This document shows positions 41,468-50,518 of a DNA stretch of 55,720 nt, piece after piece. This stretch comes from Nitrospira sp. SB0677_bin_15 (GTDB lineage Bacteria; Nitrospirota; Nitrospiria; Nitrospirales; UBA8639): positions 1-55,720 of the forward strand of contig VYFB01000105.1 in the NCBI GenBank assembly GCA_009842645.1, given 5' to 3'. How positions within the stretch are numbered: the stretch's first letter is position 1; every line of letters starts with the position of its first letter. The notes under the pieces were generated by a model. It searched no databases. It saw only the letters and a list, made by a program, of their open reading frames with translations, and was not told the DNA's origin. The translations under genes and the position numbers were made by a program.

Positions 41468-41695
41468 GTGGAACGAGGGAGGCTTTTTCAGCGACGGCGC
41501 GTTTGCCGGTTTTGTCACGAGAACACGCCCTTGGATTATAAGGATCTGAACCTGTTGCGTAATTTTTTGACGGAACGTGGGCGTATTATCCCGAGACGGA
41601 TATCGGGAAATTGTATGCGGTGCCAGCGAAAGCTCACGATCGCGATCAAACGTGCCCGCAGCATTGCCCTGTTGGCTTTTGCCGAAGAGCGGTAA
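41468..41695 (+). CDS. rpsR: 30S ribosomal protein S18, zinc-type
   Basis: The S6 partner on 16S rRNA. The 75-residue protein contains [40 protein letters not shown] and [13 protein letters not shown]. CxxC pairs near residues 15 and 50 suggest the zinc-binding (C+) form. The GTG at 41468 follows GAGGAG by nine bases. The usual follower rplI is not in this position; a DUF177 gene comes instead. Confidence 0.94.
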   Translation: MERGRLFQRRRVCRFCHENTPLDYKDLNLLRNFLTERGRIIPRRISGNCMRCQRKLTIAIKRARSIALLAFAEER

Positions 41696-41715
41696 GGGCG
41701 GGAGAGCCGTGGAAC

Positions 41716-42273
41716 GTGGCCTCGCTCAGCTTCAGCGTGAAAGACGTACCTCCGGAAGGCACGCGTGTCGCCTGCGTTGTCGGGAAAGAGGACTTGCAGT
41801 TAGGCGAGAACGATCCCGGTCTACAAGACGTACTTGCGTTGACGGCAACGATCTTGGCCGGAGAGGCGAATTTTCTGGTGGAGGGCGAGTTGAACGGCCT
41901 GCTCCTCCATGAATGTGTCCGTTGTCTTGAAACGTTTGCCGCGCCGGCGGACCTTTCGTTTCGGGCCGTGTACCATGACCCGGGACGCCGGCGGTCGAAA
42001 GAAGCGGAAGCTGCCCCCGGGGATTCGAGAGTTGAAGAGACGGACGACCATTCGGTCGTTGAACAACGGATTGAATTGCAAGAGATGCTTCGTGAGCAAC
42101 TCATTCTTTCCATCCCGATGCAACCCCTCTGTTCAGAGGGGTGTCAAGGTCTATGTCAGGTGTGTGGGCAAAATCTGAACGTGCAGAGGTGCGGGTGCGA
42201 GGAGGTCAAAACGGAGTCTCCTTTTGCGATCCTGCATGCGGCCTTCAAACAGTCACAGAAACCGTTGGCGTAA
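41716..42273 (+). CDS. yceD: YceD/DUF177 family protein
   Basis: DUF177 proteins are linked to 23S rRNA accumulation and are almost always encoded directly before rpmF, as here. The 185-residue protein has a central HECVRCLETFAAPADLSF and an acidic linker. The end is Cys-rich, CSEGCQGLCQVCGQNLN followed by RCGCEE, a likely metal site, and FAILHAAFKQ matches the family C-terminus. The GTG at 41716 with GGGAG about ten bases before is chosen; the frame is open further up, but that part overlaps rpsR. Molecular function is not established. Confidence 0.88.
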   Translation: MASLSFSVKDVPPEGTRVACVVGKEDLQLGENDPGLQDVLALTATILAGEANFLVEGELNGLLLHECVRCLETFAAPADLSFRAVYHDPGRRRSKEAEAAPGDSRVEETDDHSVVEQRIELQEMLREQLILSIPMQPLCSEGCQGLCQVCGQNLNVQRCGCEEVKTESPFAILHAAFKQSQKPLA

Positions 42274-42320
42274 GTGACGCGCAGAACAGCGGGCCGTTTC
42301 CGTGACGTGAGGAGAACACA

Positions 42321-42503
42321 ATGGCAAATCCCAAACATCGACATTCCAAGTCCAGGCGGGATAAACGGCGTACGCACAAAAAACTCAGCATGCCGAGTTT
42401 TTCCATTTGTCCGCAATGTCACGACCGTATGTTGCCTCATCGGACCTGCCTGTCGTGCGGTTACTACAAACGGATAGCGATCATCGCGATTCAGGAAAGC
42501 TAG
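42321..42503 (+). CDS. rpmF: 50S ribosomal protein L32
   Basis: A 60-residue ribosomal protein: [20 protein letters not shown] at the N-terminus, then CPQC and CLSCGYY forming a zinc ribbon near residues 30 and 44. A GAGGAG ribosome site lies eight bases before the ATG. The yceD-rpmF-plsX-fabH order is one of the most conserved in bacteria. Confidence 0.96.
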   Translation: MANPKHRHSKSRRDKRRTHKKLSMPSFSICPQCHDRMLPHRTCLSCGYYKRIAIIAIQES

Positions 42504-42580
42504 GGAAGCGCTGATCCGGAATCGGCAGTTCCTTGCGCGTTGTACCTGTACGCTTCCGATTGGAGGCTGGCCCACAATCC

Positions 42581-43612
42581 ATGAAGATTGCCCTTGATGC
42601 CATGGGCGGGGACCATGGCCTGAGTCCCGTTGTTGAAGGCGCTCTCCAAGCTCTCAAAGAGCTTGACGTCGAATTCATTCTCGTCGGTCACGAAGACTCA
42701 CTCCGCTCTGAATTGAAACGCGTGCAGTGCATGGACTCGCGTGTGACGGTCCGCCATGCCTCCCAGACTGTGGATATGCATGAATCTCCCGCGCAAGTGG
42801 CGAGGAAAAAACGCGATTCGTCCATCTGGGTCGCAACCAACCTGGTCAAGACCGGCGAAGCCCAAGCGGTGGTGAGCGCCGGCAACACGGGCGCCGCCAT
42901 GGTGTCGGCTTTTTTTCTGCTCGGGACCATCAAGGGCGTTGAGCGACCGGCCATTGCGGCCACCTTGCCGACTATACGGGGCACGGCCATCATGTTGGAC
43001 GTGGGGGCGACGGTCGATTGTTCCGCTCAACAGTTGCATCAGTTTGCCATTATGGGCCATGAGTATGCCAAACACCTTATGAATATCGCGCAGCCTCGCG
43101 TGGGACTCCTCAGTATCGGGGAAGAAGCGACCAAAGGGAATGAAGTGACGAAAGAGGCTTTTCGCCTGCTCAGGGAAAGTTCCTTGAACTTCATCGGAAA
43201 CGTCGAAGGCAAGGACGTTTACAGCGGCACAGCCGACGTGATCGTGTGTGACGGGTTTCTGGGCAACGTGTCGCTGAAAATCTCCGAAGGCCTGGCCGAA
43301 GCCATGAAGAAAATCCTCATGAGTGAAGTCATGAGTTCGACTCTGGGCCGCTTGTCGTTGGCTTTTATGACGGGTCCGCTCATGCGATTGAAACGACGGA
43401 CGGATTACGCCGAATTCGGCGGCGCCCCGCTTCTGGGCGTGAATGGGGTGTGCATGATTTGTCATGGCCGGTCCTCGGCCAAGGCCATTAAAAACGCGAT
43501 TAAACGAGCGAATGCCTTGGCCCAGGGCCGGCTGATCGACCTGATCCAACGTGATATTGCCGAAAGTCTGACCTCACCGATGACGCCCAGCCCGCAAATG
43601 GCCTGTGAATGA
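42581..43612 (+). CDS. plsX: Phosphate acyltransferase PlsX
   Basis: Converts acyl-ACP to acyl phosphate for phospholipid synthesis. The 343-residue protein starts MKIALDAMGGDHGLSPVVEG and has VSAGNTGAAMVSAFFLLG near residue 103, GATVDCSAQQLHQFAIMG near 143, LLSIGEEATKGNE near 182, NFIGNVEGKDVYSGTADVIVCDGFLGN near 210 and EFGGAPLLGVNG near 282. The ATG at 42581 is preferred over an open extension to 42533. It overlaps fabH by 4 bases. Confidence 0.96.
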   Translation: MKIALDAMGGDHGLSPVVEGALQALKELDVEFILVGHEDSLRSELKRVQCMDSRVTVRHASQTVDMHESPAQVARKKRDSSIWVATNLVKTGEAQAVVSAGNTGAAMVSAFFLLGTIKGVERPAIAATLPTIRGTAIMLDVGATVDCSAQQLHQFAIMGHEYAKHLMNIAQPRVGLLSIGEEATKGNEVTKEAFRLLRESSLNFIGNVEGKDVYSGTADVIVCDGFLGNVSLKISEGLAEAMKKILMSEVMSSTLGRLSLAFMTGPLMRLKRRTDYAEFGGAPLLGVNGVCMICHGRSSAKAIKNAIKRANALAQGRLIDLIQRDIAESLTSPMTPSPQMACE

Positions 43613-44583
43613 GAAGTCGGATACTCGGGACGGGGTCCTATGCTCCCAAACAGGTGTTGACCAATGCCGACCTCGAAGCCATGGTGGAGACGTCGGATTC
43701 CTGGATCGTAGAACGCACGGGTATTCGCGAGCGACGTTTGGCCGCCCCCGATGAAGCCTGTTCGGACCTCGGCGTGCTGGCGGCGCAGCAGGCGTTGGCA
43801 GACGCCAACGTCCAGGCGGCCCAACTCGACCTGATTCTGGTGGCTACCTGTACCGGGGATTCCCCCCTTCCGTCCACCGCGTCCTTGATTCAACACCGGC
43901 TTGGCGCCGGGAAAGCCGCGGCCTGCGATATTTCCGCAGCGTGCTGCGGGTTTGTGTATGGCCTGTCGGTGGCCGATGCCTTCGTGAGGACGGGGTATCG
44001 GTACGTGCTGGTCATCGGGTCGGAAGTGATGTCGTCCATCACGGATTGGACGGACCGGAACACCTGTGTCCTCTTCGGGGATGGCGCAGGCGCCGTGGTG
44101 CTGGGGCCGACGGAAGAGGACCGGGGCGTCCTCTCACTCCATTTGCACGCGGATGGGCGGTTCTCCGATTTGATTTGCGTGCCGGGCGGCGGGTCGAGTC
44201 TCCCTCCGTCGGAACGCGTGTTGGCCGAACGCCTGCATTGTGTCAAAATGCGCGGCAATGAAACCTTCAAGATTGCCGTCAAAACCATGGAAGAGGCCAT
44301 ACGCGAAGCCGTCGAGGCGCAGGGTCTCGGCGTTGACGATATTGATTGCCTGGTTCCTCACCAGGCCAACATCCGCATTTTACGGGCCGTTGGACAACGC
44401 ATCGGGTTGTCTCCGGACCGGATCATGATCAACGTTGACCGGTACGGCAACACCTCTGCGGCTTCGATTCCGTTGGCCTTGGACGAAGCCGCCAAAAACG
44501 GGACGATCAGGGAAGGCAGTCTGGTGGTCATGGCGGCGTTCGGGGCGGGTCTGACGTGGGCGTCCGGGGTCATACGATGGTAG
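43609..44583 (+). CDS. fabH: 3-oxoacyl-ACP synthase III (KAS III)
   Basis: Starts fatty acid chains by condensing acetyl-CoA with malonyl-ACP. The 324-residue thiolase-fold enzyme has the Cys of ISAACCGFVYGL near residue 111, the His of VPHQANIRI near 248, and the Asn of NVDRYGNTSAASIPLAL near 280. The N-terminal SYAPKQVLTNADLE and WIVERTGIRERR are typical. The start overlaps the plsX stop (ATGA). Confidence 0.97.
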   Translation: MRSRILGTGSYAPKQVLTNADLEAMVETSDSWIVERTGIRERRLAAPDEACSDLGVLAAQQALADANVQAAQLDLILVATCTGDSPLPSTASLIQHRLGAGKAAACDISAACCGFVYGLSVADAFVRTGYRYVLVIGSEVMSSITDWTDRNTCVLFGDGAGAVVLGPTEEDRGVLSLHLHADGRFSDLICVPGGGSSLPPSERVLAERLHCVKMRGNETFKIAVKTMEEAIREAVEAQGLGVDDIDCLVPHQANIRILRAVGQRIGLSPDRIMINVDRYGNTSAASIPLALDEAAKNGTIREGSLVVMAAFGAGLTWASGVIRW

Positions 44584-44610
44584 AGTAGAGGTTTCTGGAA
44601 AGGATCAGAC

Positions 44611-45420
44611 ATGGGTATGGATGAAAGACCAGGAGAATGGGCGTTGGTCCTGGGTGCGTCGAGCGGATTCGGCAAGGCCGTTGCCTTGGAGTTGGCGGCC
44701 ATCGGCATGAATATCGTGGGGGTGCATTTGGACCGAAAATCCACGCTCCCGGGTGTGGAACGTCTCGTGGCGGATATCCATGCCCTCGGCCGGGAAGCCC
44801 TCTTTTTTAACGTCAACGCCGCGGATGCGGACAAGCGCCGGGAAGTCTTGGATGCCGTCGCATCGAGATTCCAGGCGCATGGGGAGCCGGCAACGATTCG
44901 CGTGTTCCTTCATTCCCTGGCCTTCGGAACGTTGCGACGGTTCGTCACCGAAACGCGTGCCGATGCCGTGAGTCAAGCCCAGGTCGAGATGACGCTGGAC
45001 GTCATGGCCAACAGTTTGGTGTATTGGGTGCAGGAGTTGCTCGCGCGGGGACTCATGGGTCACGGCGGACGAATTTTTGCGATGACCAGCGCGGGCGGCG
45101 CGCGGGTATGGGCAACCTATGGAGCGGTCTCCGCGGCAAAGGCGGCCCTGGAATCCCACGTTCGTCAACTTGCGCTCGAATTGGCTCCCATGGGGATTAC
45201 GGCGAATGCGATCATGGCAGGCGTCACCGATACCCCGGCCTTGCGAAAAATTCCGGGGTCGGATGACATGATCGCCATAGCCCAACGGAAGAATCCATCG
45301 GGCCGCTTGACCACGCCGCAGGACGTGGCAGAAGCCATCGGCTTGCTGAGCCATCCCAAGTCGCATTGGATGACCGGCAACGTCATCTGTGTGGACGGCG
45401 GCGAGTTCATCGTTGACTGA
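44611..45420 (+). CDS. Enoyl-ACP reductase of the SDR fold (FabI/FabL-like)
   Basis: Probably the last reduction of the fatty acid cycle. The 269-residue short-chain dehydrogenase has the N-terminal glycine pattern VLGASSGFGKAVA, HSLAFG near residue 95 (compare HSIAFA of FabI), and YGAVSAAK near 169. The Tyr and Lys there are separated by six residues, the spacing of enoyl reductases, whereas FabG has three. The C-terminal ITANAIMAGVTDTPALRKIPG and TGNVICVDGGEFIVD resemble FabL of Bacillus. Position between fabH and fabD supports the role. FabI, FabL or a third SDR branch remains open from sequence alone. Confidence 0.8.
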   Translation: MGMDERPGEWALVLGASSGFGKAVALELAAIGMNIVGVHLDRKSTLPGVERLVADIHALGREALFFNVNAADADKRREVLDAVASRFQAHGEPATIRVFLHSLAFGTLRRFVTETRADAVSQAQVEMTLDVMANSLVYWVQELLARGLMGHGGRIFAMTSAGGARVWATYGAVSAAKAALESHVRQLALELAPMGITANAIMAGVTDTPALRKIPGSDDMIAIAQRKNPSGRLTTPQDVAEAIGLLSHPKSHWMTGNVICVDGGEFIVD

Positions 45421-45499
45421 CTGCCCCGGGTCCATTCGCGCTCGCGGGCGTTTTTATCCGTTGACTTTCCCAACGGTTTCACTCATACCATAACTTCCT

Positions 45500-46435
45500 A
45501 TGTCTGGCTCGATCGCATTCCTGTTTCCCGGTCAAGGTTCGCAGGCCGTCGGGATGGGGCAAGCGTGGCGTGAGGCGTATCCGCAACTCATGGCCTTGTT
45601 TGAGGAGGCCAACTCGATCCTGGGGTATGACCTTCAGGCTTTGTGTTTTGAAGGACCTGCAGAACAACTCAATCAGACGGAATATACCCAACCCGCGTTG
45701 CTGGTGACCAGCCTTGTTGCCTGGCGGGCCTTGGATGCACGCCTTCAGCCTTCTGCGGTGGCGGGACACAGTTTGGGCGAATATTCGGCCATCGTGGCCG
45801 CGGGTGGGCTATCGTTTCCGGATGCCGTGGCGTTGGTACACAAACGGGCACGATACATGGAGGAAGCGGGCCCTTCGGGGAGCGGGTTGGTCGTGGCCCT
45901 GCTCGGGTTGGCAGGTGAGGTCGTCAAGGACATTTGTCGTGAGGCTCAATCCGTGGGTGTTGTGGCCGCGGCGAATTTCAATTCCCCGGGTCAGGTGGTG
46001 ATCGCGGGTGAAAAAGCCGCGGTGGAACGGGCTATCGAGTTGGCCAAAGTGCAAGGGTGCCGGAAATCCATTCCATTGCCCGTGAGCGTACCGGTTCATA
46101 CGTCCTTGATGCAGCCGGCTGCGGACCGGCTGGCTCCGCACGTTCACGCGGTGCCACTATCCGATTTGACCGTGCCGCTCTTTAACAACGTCGAGGCACG
46201 TCCATTGGTTCGCGCTGAAGAGGTGCGCCGTTCCCTGATTCGCCAGTTACCCTCCTCCGTGTTATGGGAGCACACCATTCGCGCGATGTGGGAGCAGGGC
46301 ATTCGGACGTTTATCGAGATCGGGCCGGGGATGGTGCTGACCCGTGTCGCCAAGCGTATTGTGCCGGAGGCGGAATTACATCATATTCAGGACCCGGACT
46401 CCTTGGAAAAGACCTTGACGACCCTGCGTCGTTGA
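45500..46435 (+). CDS. fabD: Malonyl-CoA:ACP transacylase
   Basis: Loads malonate onto ACP. The 311-residue protein has AFLFPGQGSQAVGMGQ at the start, the catalytic Ser in AGHSLGEYSA near residue 90, the Arg of VHKRARYMEEA near 115, NFNSPGQVVIAG near 160, and the His of VPVHTSLMQPAADRL near 199, with GPGMVLTRVAKR near the end. Length is typical. It follows the enoyl reductase after 79 bases that hold no recognised feature apart from a short GC-rich run and T tract near 45437-45458. Confidence 0.97.
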   Translation: MSGSIAFLFPGQGSQAVGMGQAWREAYPQLMALFEEANSILGYDLQALCFEGPAEQLNQTEYTQPALLVTSLVAWRALDARLQPSAVAGHSLGEYSAIVAAGGLSFPDAVALVHKRARYMEEAGPSGSGLVVALLGLAGEVVKDICREAQSVGVVAAANFNSPGQVVIAGEKAAVERAIELAKVQGCRKSIPLPVSVPVHTSLMQPAADRLAPHVHAVPLSDLTVPLFNNVEARPLVRAEEVRRSLIRQLPSSVLWEHTIRAMWEQGIRTFIEIGPGMVLTRVAKRIVPEAELHHIQDPDSLEKTLTTLRR

Positions 46436-46476
46436 CGGTAAGAGGCAGTTCCCGAAAGACATGGAACGAGGGAAGC

Positions 46477-47217
46477 ATGCTGGAAGGGAAAAAAACCATT
46501 GTGACTGGCGCGGCGCAAGGCATTGGGCAAGCCATTGCGGAATGCTTTGCGAAAGCCGGAGCCGACGTGGCCGTGGTGGATCTGGAAGCCGATCGGTGCG
46601 CCGACACGCTGCAATTGGTGAAATCCCAGCAGGGGCAAGGGCTGGCGTTGTCGGCCAACGTGGCCCAGTGGGAAGCCGTCAAGGGGATGGTCGATCGCGT
46701 GATGAAGGAATGGGGGCGCGTGGACGTGTTGGTGAATAATGCGGGTATTACCCGTGACGGGTTGATCATGCGTATGAAAGAAGAGGATTGGAATGCCGTC
46801 CTTCAGGTCAATCTCACCGGGACGTTTTATTGTACCAAGGCGATTCTTGGTCCCATGACCAAACAGCGATCAGGACGGATCATTAACATGGCCTCGATCG
46901 TGGGGGCGATCGGGAACGCGGGACAGGCGAATTACGCTGCATCGAAAGCCGCGGTCATCGGGTTCACGAAATCCGTTGCTCGCGAATATGCAAGCCGGAA
47001 CATCACGGTGAACGCGGTAGCCCCGGGATTTATCGACACGGCGATGACCCGGGCATTGAACCAGGAGGTGAGGGACACGTTGTTGCAACAGATTCCTCTT
47101 GGTCGATTGGGTCAACCCTCCGAGGTAGCTGAAGCCGTCCGCTTTTTGGCATCGGACGCTGCAAGGTATATTACCGGACAAGTATTGCACGTGAATGGCG
47201 GGATGCACATGGCGTAA
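46477..47217 (+). CDS. fabG: 3-oxoacyl-ACP reductase FabG
   Basis: NADPH-dependent reduction of the beta-keto group in fatty acid elongation. The 246-residue SDR protein has the TGAAQGIGQAIAECFAKAG glycine motif, NNAGITRDGLIMRM near residue 87, the Ser of NMASIVGAIGNAGQ near 138, and the catalytic YAASKAAVIG with the YxxxK spacing near 151. It ends ITGQVLHVNGGMHMA, the usual end. The ATG at 46477 is chosen; a longer open frame overlaps fabD. It is typical FabG by length and position. Confidence 0.96.
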   Translation: MLEGKKTIVTGAAQGIGQAIAECFAKAGADVAVVDLEADRCADTLQLVKSQQGQGLALSANVAQWEAVKGMVDRVMKEWGRVDVLVNNAGITRDGLIMRMKEEDWNAVLQVNLTGTFYCTKAILGPMTKQRSGRIINMASIVGAIGNAGQANYAASKAAVIGFTKSVAREYASRNITVNAVAPGFIDTAMTRALNQEVRDTLLQQIPLGRLGQPSEVAEAVRFLASDAARYITGQVLHVNGGMHMA

Positions 47218-47232
47218 CAGGATACACAATTC

Positions 47233-47342
47233 TCTACCTCCCCTTACCCCTCCTGATCTTTCGGCTTCGCTCAGGACAAGCAAAGGAGGGGAATAAAGGA
47301 ACTCCCTCTCCCCCCACGAGGGAGAGGGCTGGGGTGAGGGGG
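47233..47342. repeat. Two REP-like hairpins between fabG and acpP
   Basis: TACCTCCCCTTACCCCTCCT GATCTTTCGGCTTCGCTCAG GACAAGCAAAGGAGGGG (blocks) is the inverse of the 31338-31400 type. It is followed by CTCCCTCTCCCCCCACGAGG GAGAGGGCTGGGGTGAGGGG, of the 10848-10887 type. Together they may reduce read-through between fabG and acpP. Confidence 0.75.
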
Positions 47343-47405
47343 GCAGCGAATGAGGGAAGACATAGATGAATGAATTATATTGCATAACAGGAGGTGCGAA
47401 AGTCG

Positions 47406-47636
47406 ATGGCCGCTGAAGAACGTATTCGAAAGATCATTGCAGAACAATTGGGTGTAGAAGAAGAAGACGTTGTCCCCGACGCGTCCTTTGTCGAGGATTT
47501 AGGGGCCGACTCTTTGGATACGGTCGAACTGGTGATGGCGCTTGAGGAAGAATTCGACGTGGAAATTCCCGATGAAGACGCGGAAAAAATTCAAAAAGTT
47601 TCCCAAGCCATCGAGTATATCAAAGAGAAAACCTGA
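47406..47636 (+). CDS. acpP: Acyl carrier protein
   Basis: Carries growing acyl chains on a 4'-phosphopantetheine. The 76-residue acidic protein is [20 protein letters not shown] at the start, with the attachment serine in [12 protein letters not shown] (Ser36) and the end [12 protein letters not shown]. The ATG at 47406 has AGGAGG 11 bases before; a GTG at 47394 inside the ribosome site is unlikely. It follows a repeat cluster, so it may have its own promoter, but I see no good -35 element. Confidence 0.97.
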   Translation: MAAEERIRKIIAEQLGVEEEDVVPDASFVEDLGADSLDTVELVMALEEEFDVEIPDEDAEKIQKVSQAIEYIKEKT

Positions 47637-47648
47637 TCCACGGCGCTC

Positions 47649-48914
47649 ATGACCGAGTATCCCCCCCGTCGGCGCGTGGTGATTACCGGCCTGGGAGCCG
47701 TGACGCCCCTGGGAGTCGGTGTCGACAAAACCTGGCATGCAGTGTGTGCCGGAAAGTCGGGAATCGGCCCCGTTACGCGCTTTGATGCGTCAGGTTATCC
47801 CTGCCGGATTGCGGCCGAGGTCAAGGACTTCGACCCGGCCGATCACGTCGAAAAAAAAGAAATCAAGAAAATGGATACGTTCATCCAGTATGCCGTGGCC
47901 GCGAGTCAGGAGGCAGTGGATGACGCGGGAATCACGATCACGTCCGACGTGGCTGAACGGGTCGGGGTCTATATCGGGGCAGGCATCGGCGGCCTGCCGG
48001 CCATTGAGCAGTATCACAAGGTGCTCCAAGACAAAGGTCCGGGGCGCGTCAGCCCGTTCTTCATCCCAATGGTCATCGTCAATTTGGCTTCGGGTCAGGT
48101 GGCGATCCGGTTTGGAGCCAAGGGACCCAATTCGTGTGCCGTGACGGCTTGTGCCACGGGGAATCACTGCATCGGCGACGCCTGCCGGATCATTCAACGC
48201 GGGGAAGCGGACGTGATGTTGGCCGGCGGAACCGAATCCACAATTTGCCCGTTGGCCCTTGCGGGTTTTGCCGCGGCCAAGGCGTTATCACGTCGCAACG
48301 ACGACCCGCAACGGGCGAGTCGTCCGTTTGACCGTGACCGGGACGGATTCGTGATCGGAGAAGGCGCCGGCGTGCTGGTGTTGGAAGAATTGAAGCACGC
48401 GCAACAACGCGGCGCCAAAATCTACGGAGAACTGGCCGGCTACGCCATGACCAGCGATGCCTTTCACATCACCGCGCCTCCGGATGACGGCGCCGGCGCC
48501 GTGGATTGTATCGAGAAGGCCATTCGTGACGCGGGGATCTCGAAAACGACGATCGGGTACGTGAACGCACACGCGACCTCGACCTTTGCGGATAAAGTTG
48601 AAACGCAGGCGATCAAGACCGTATTCGGGCACCATGCCGCCCAATTGCCGGTGAGTTCCACGAAATCCATGCTCGGCCACCTCTTGGGCGCGGCCGGCGG
48701 GGTTGAAGCCGTGGTGACCACCCTGGCGCTGTATCATGGCCTGTTGCCGCCGACGATCAACCTGGAAAATCCTGATCCCGAGTGTGATCTCGATTATATC
48801 CCCGGGCAAGCCCGTCAGGTTCCCATCGACGCCGCGCTTTCGAATGCCTTTGGTTTTGGCGGAGTGAATGCCTGTCTGGTCATCAAGTCCACACGAGGGA
48901 CCCGGGACGTATAG
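47649..48914 (+). CDS. fabF: 3-oxoacyl-ACP synthase II (KAS II)
   Basis: Elongates acyl-ACP with malonyl-ACP. The 421-residue enzyme has VVITGLGAVTPLGVGVDKTW at its start, the Cys of TACATGNHCIGDA near residue 166, the first His in VNAHATSTFADKVE near 305, and the second in SMLGHLLGAAGGVEA near 342, with FGFGGVNACLVIK at the end. It lies 12 bases after acpP, a common pair. The ATG lacks a strong ribosome site, so coupling to acpP is likely. Confidence 0.97.
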   Translation: MTEYPPRRRVVITGLGAVTPLGVGVDKTWHAVCAGKSGIGPVTRFDASGYPCRIAAEVKDFDPADHVEKKEIKKMDTFIQYAVAASQEAVDDAGITITSDVAERVGVYIGAGIGGLPAIEQYHKVLQDKGPGRVSPFFIPMVIVNLASGQVAIRFGAKGPNSCAVTACATGNHCIGDACRIIQRGEADVMLAGGTESTICPLALAGFAAAKALSRRNDDPQRASRPFDRDRDGFVIGEGAGVLVLEELKHAQQRGAKIYGELAGYAMTSDAFHITAPPDDGAGAVDCIEKAIRDAGISKTTIGYVNAHATSTFADKVETQAIKTVFGHHAAQLPVSSTKSMLGHLLGAAGGVEAVVTTLALYHGLLPPTINLENPDPECDLDYIPGQARQVPIDAALSNAFGFGGVNACLVIKSTRGTRDV

Positions 48915-48962
48915 GTGCTTTCGATGTCGACCTGATCCCACCATCAGAAAAAGAGCACAAAA

Positions 48963-49670
48963 GTGTCTGAGGGGGCGCATCAACGACTGCCGTATGAGTT
49001 TCGCGAACTCGCGTTATTGAAAGAGGCGTTGACGCATCGTTCCTACCTTCAAGAGAAACCCGCGTCGGAGGACAAACAGAATGAACGCCTCGAGTTTTTG
49101 GGTGACGCGGTATTGGGGTTGATCGTAAGTGAGTACGTGGCGGAAACTTTCCCCGAGTTGGATGAAGGGGATTTGTCACAAATCCGGGCCCGACTTGTGG
49201 GACGGCCCGCGCTGGCGGAGGCCGCGCGGCGCTTACGGCTCGGCGAAATGCTTCGTCTGGGCCGCGGAGAAGAACGCACCAAGGGCAGGGAGAAGGCGTC
49301 CCTGTTGGCAAACGGGTTGGAGGCCGTGATTGGGGCCGTGTATATGGATGGTGGACTGACCGCGGCCAGGACGTTTACGTTGCAGGTCTTGGATGCGCAA
49401 CTCAATGCCTTGCATCAGGATGATCTCGCGGGGTTCAGAGGGGACTATAAAAGTCAATTGCAAGAATGGTGTCAACGCCACGTACACGTCCTGCCGGTGT
49501 ACGTCGTGATCGAAGAATCGGGACCCGATCATCAAAAAATATTTGAGGTCACAGTGGAAATTGAACAACAATGCCGTGGGAGCGGGAAGGGGCACAGCAA
49601 GAAAGTGGCGGAACAGCAAGCGGCGAAACAGGCACTCGAACACCTTCAGGCTGCGAGCGACGCGGGCTGA
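48963..49670 (+). CDS. rnc: Ribonuclease III
   Basis: Cleaves double-stranded RNA in rRNA and mRNA processing. The 235-residue protein has the RNase III signature NERLEFLGDAVLGLIVSEYV near residue 39, with the second acidic site EAVIGAVYMDGG near 120. The C-terminal dsRNA-binding domain is DYKSQLQEWCQRHVHVLPVY through GSGKGHSKKVAEQQAAKQAL. The start is a GTG with a weak AAGAGC upstream; the frame has no earlier credible start. The order fabF-rnc is common. Confidence 0.96.
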   Translation: MSEGAHQRLPYEFRELALLKEALTHRSYLQEKPASEDKQNERLEFLGDAVLGLIVSEYVAETFPELDEGDLSQIRARLVGRPALAEAARRLRLGEMLRLGRGEERTKGREKASLLANGLEAVIGAVYMDGGLTAARTFTLQVLDAQLNALHQDDLAGFRGDYKSQLQEWCQRHVHVLPVYVVIEESGPDHQKIFEVTVEIEQQCRGSGKGHSKKVAEQQAAKQALEHLQAASDAG

Positions 49671-49710
49671 TACCAACGGCTTAAGCAAAACCAGTAAGGA
49701 GGATGAAGGA

Positions 49711-50313
49711 ATGATCGGATTACGTGCAGTAAGAAAAATCATGTGGGTCATGGGAGTCGTGGCTTTCCTGGCGGGAGTCACCGGGGAACGTGTCCTGGCC
49801 GTGAATCCGCCGGCACTGCCGGTCGCGGAGGGCAAAGCGCCTCGAGCGATCATCACCACCAAATTTGGTCAAATGGAACTGGTCTTTTTCCCTGAACTGG
49901 CGCCCAAGCACGTGGAAAGCTTTTTGAATTTGGCTAAGCAAGGATTTTATAACGGGACGATCTTTCACCGGGTGATTCCCGGCTTCATGATTCAAGGCGG
50001 CGATCCCAACACCAAAGATCCAAGCAAGCGACATCTCTACGGTATGGGAGGGCCCGGCTATAACGTGCCGGCCGAGTTTAACAGGATTTCTCATGAACGG
50101 GGTATTGTGTCCGCGGCACGGTCGGCTGACCCTAATAGCGCCGGCTCCCAATTTTTTATCGTGGTAGATAAAGCTTCGTTTCTGGACGGCCAGTATACGG
50201 TATTTGGCGAAGTGGTAAGCGGCATGGGAGTGGCCGACAAAATCGTCAGCCAACCCCGGGATCCAAAGGACAATCCCCTGGAACGCATTGAAATAACCGT
50301 CGATGTCAAATAG
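49711..50313 (+). CDS. Exported cyclophilin-type peptidyl-prolyl isomerase
   Basis: Catalyses proline cis-trans isomerisation, probably in the periplasm. The 200-residue product has a signal peptide (about residues 1-30, basic start then WVMGVVAFLAGVTG and VLA). The cyclophilin domain follows: FGQMELVFFPELAPKHVESF, GTIFHRVIPGFMIQGGDP with the catalytic Arg near residue 88, AARSADPNSAGSQFFIVV, and LDGQYTVFGEVVSGMGVAD. A GGAGGATGAAGGA ribosome site precedes the ATG. The frame opens earlier inside rnc, but that is not used. Confidence 0.92.
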   Translation: MIGLRAVRKIMWVMGVVAFLAGVTGERVLAVNPPALPVAEGKAPRAIITTKFGQMELVFFPELAPKHVESFLNLAKQGFYNGTIFHRVIPGFMIQGGDPNTKDPSKRHLYGMGGPGYNVPAEFNRISHERGIVSAARSADPNSAGSQFFIVVDKASFLDGQYTVFGEVVSGMGVADKIVSQPRDPKDNPLERIEITVDVK

Positions 50314-50349
50314 GGCGAGCCGGCATGAGGCCTCCACGTATGTTCATCA

Positions 50350-50455
50350 CCCTCACCCCCTGCTTTCGCAGGGGCAGGTTTAATCCTCTCCCGTCAAGGG
50401 AGAGGAAACTTTCTTTACTCCCTCTCCCTCTGGGAGAGGGTTGGGGTGAGGGGGA
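50350..50455. repeat. Triple GC-rich hairpin cluster between convergent genes
   Basis: CCCCCTGCTTTCGCAGGGGC, CCTCTCCCGTCAAGGGAGAGG and CCCTCTCCCTCTGGGAGAGG follow each other, the last ending GTTGGGGTGAGGGGG. It lies between the cyclophilin gene and the minus-strand Zn-ribbon gene, where it could end transcription from both sides. Confidence 0.75.
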
Positions 50456-50518
50456 ACGGCATGTCCCTGACTCCGAGCAGGGCCCGTCCTCGACATTTTT
50501 AATCGGGGAATGGTGCCG

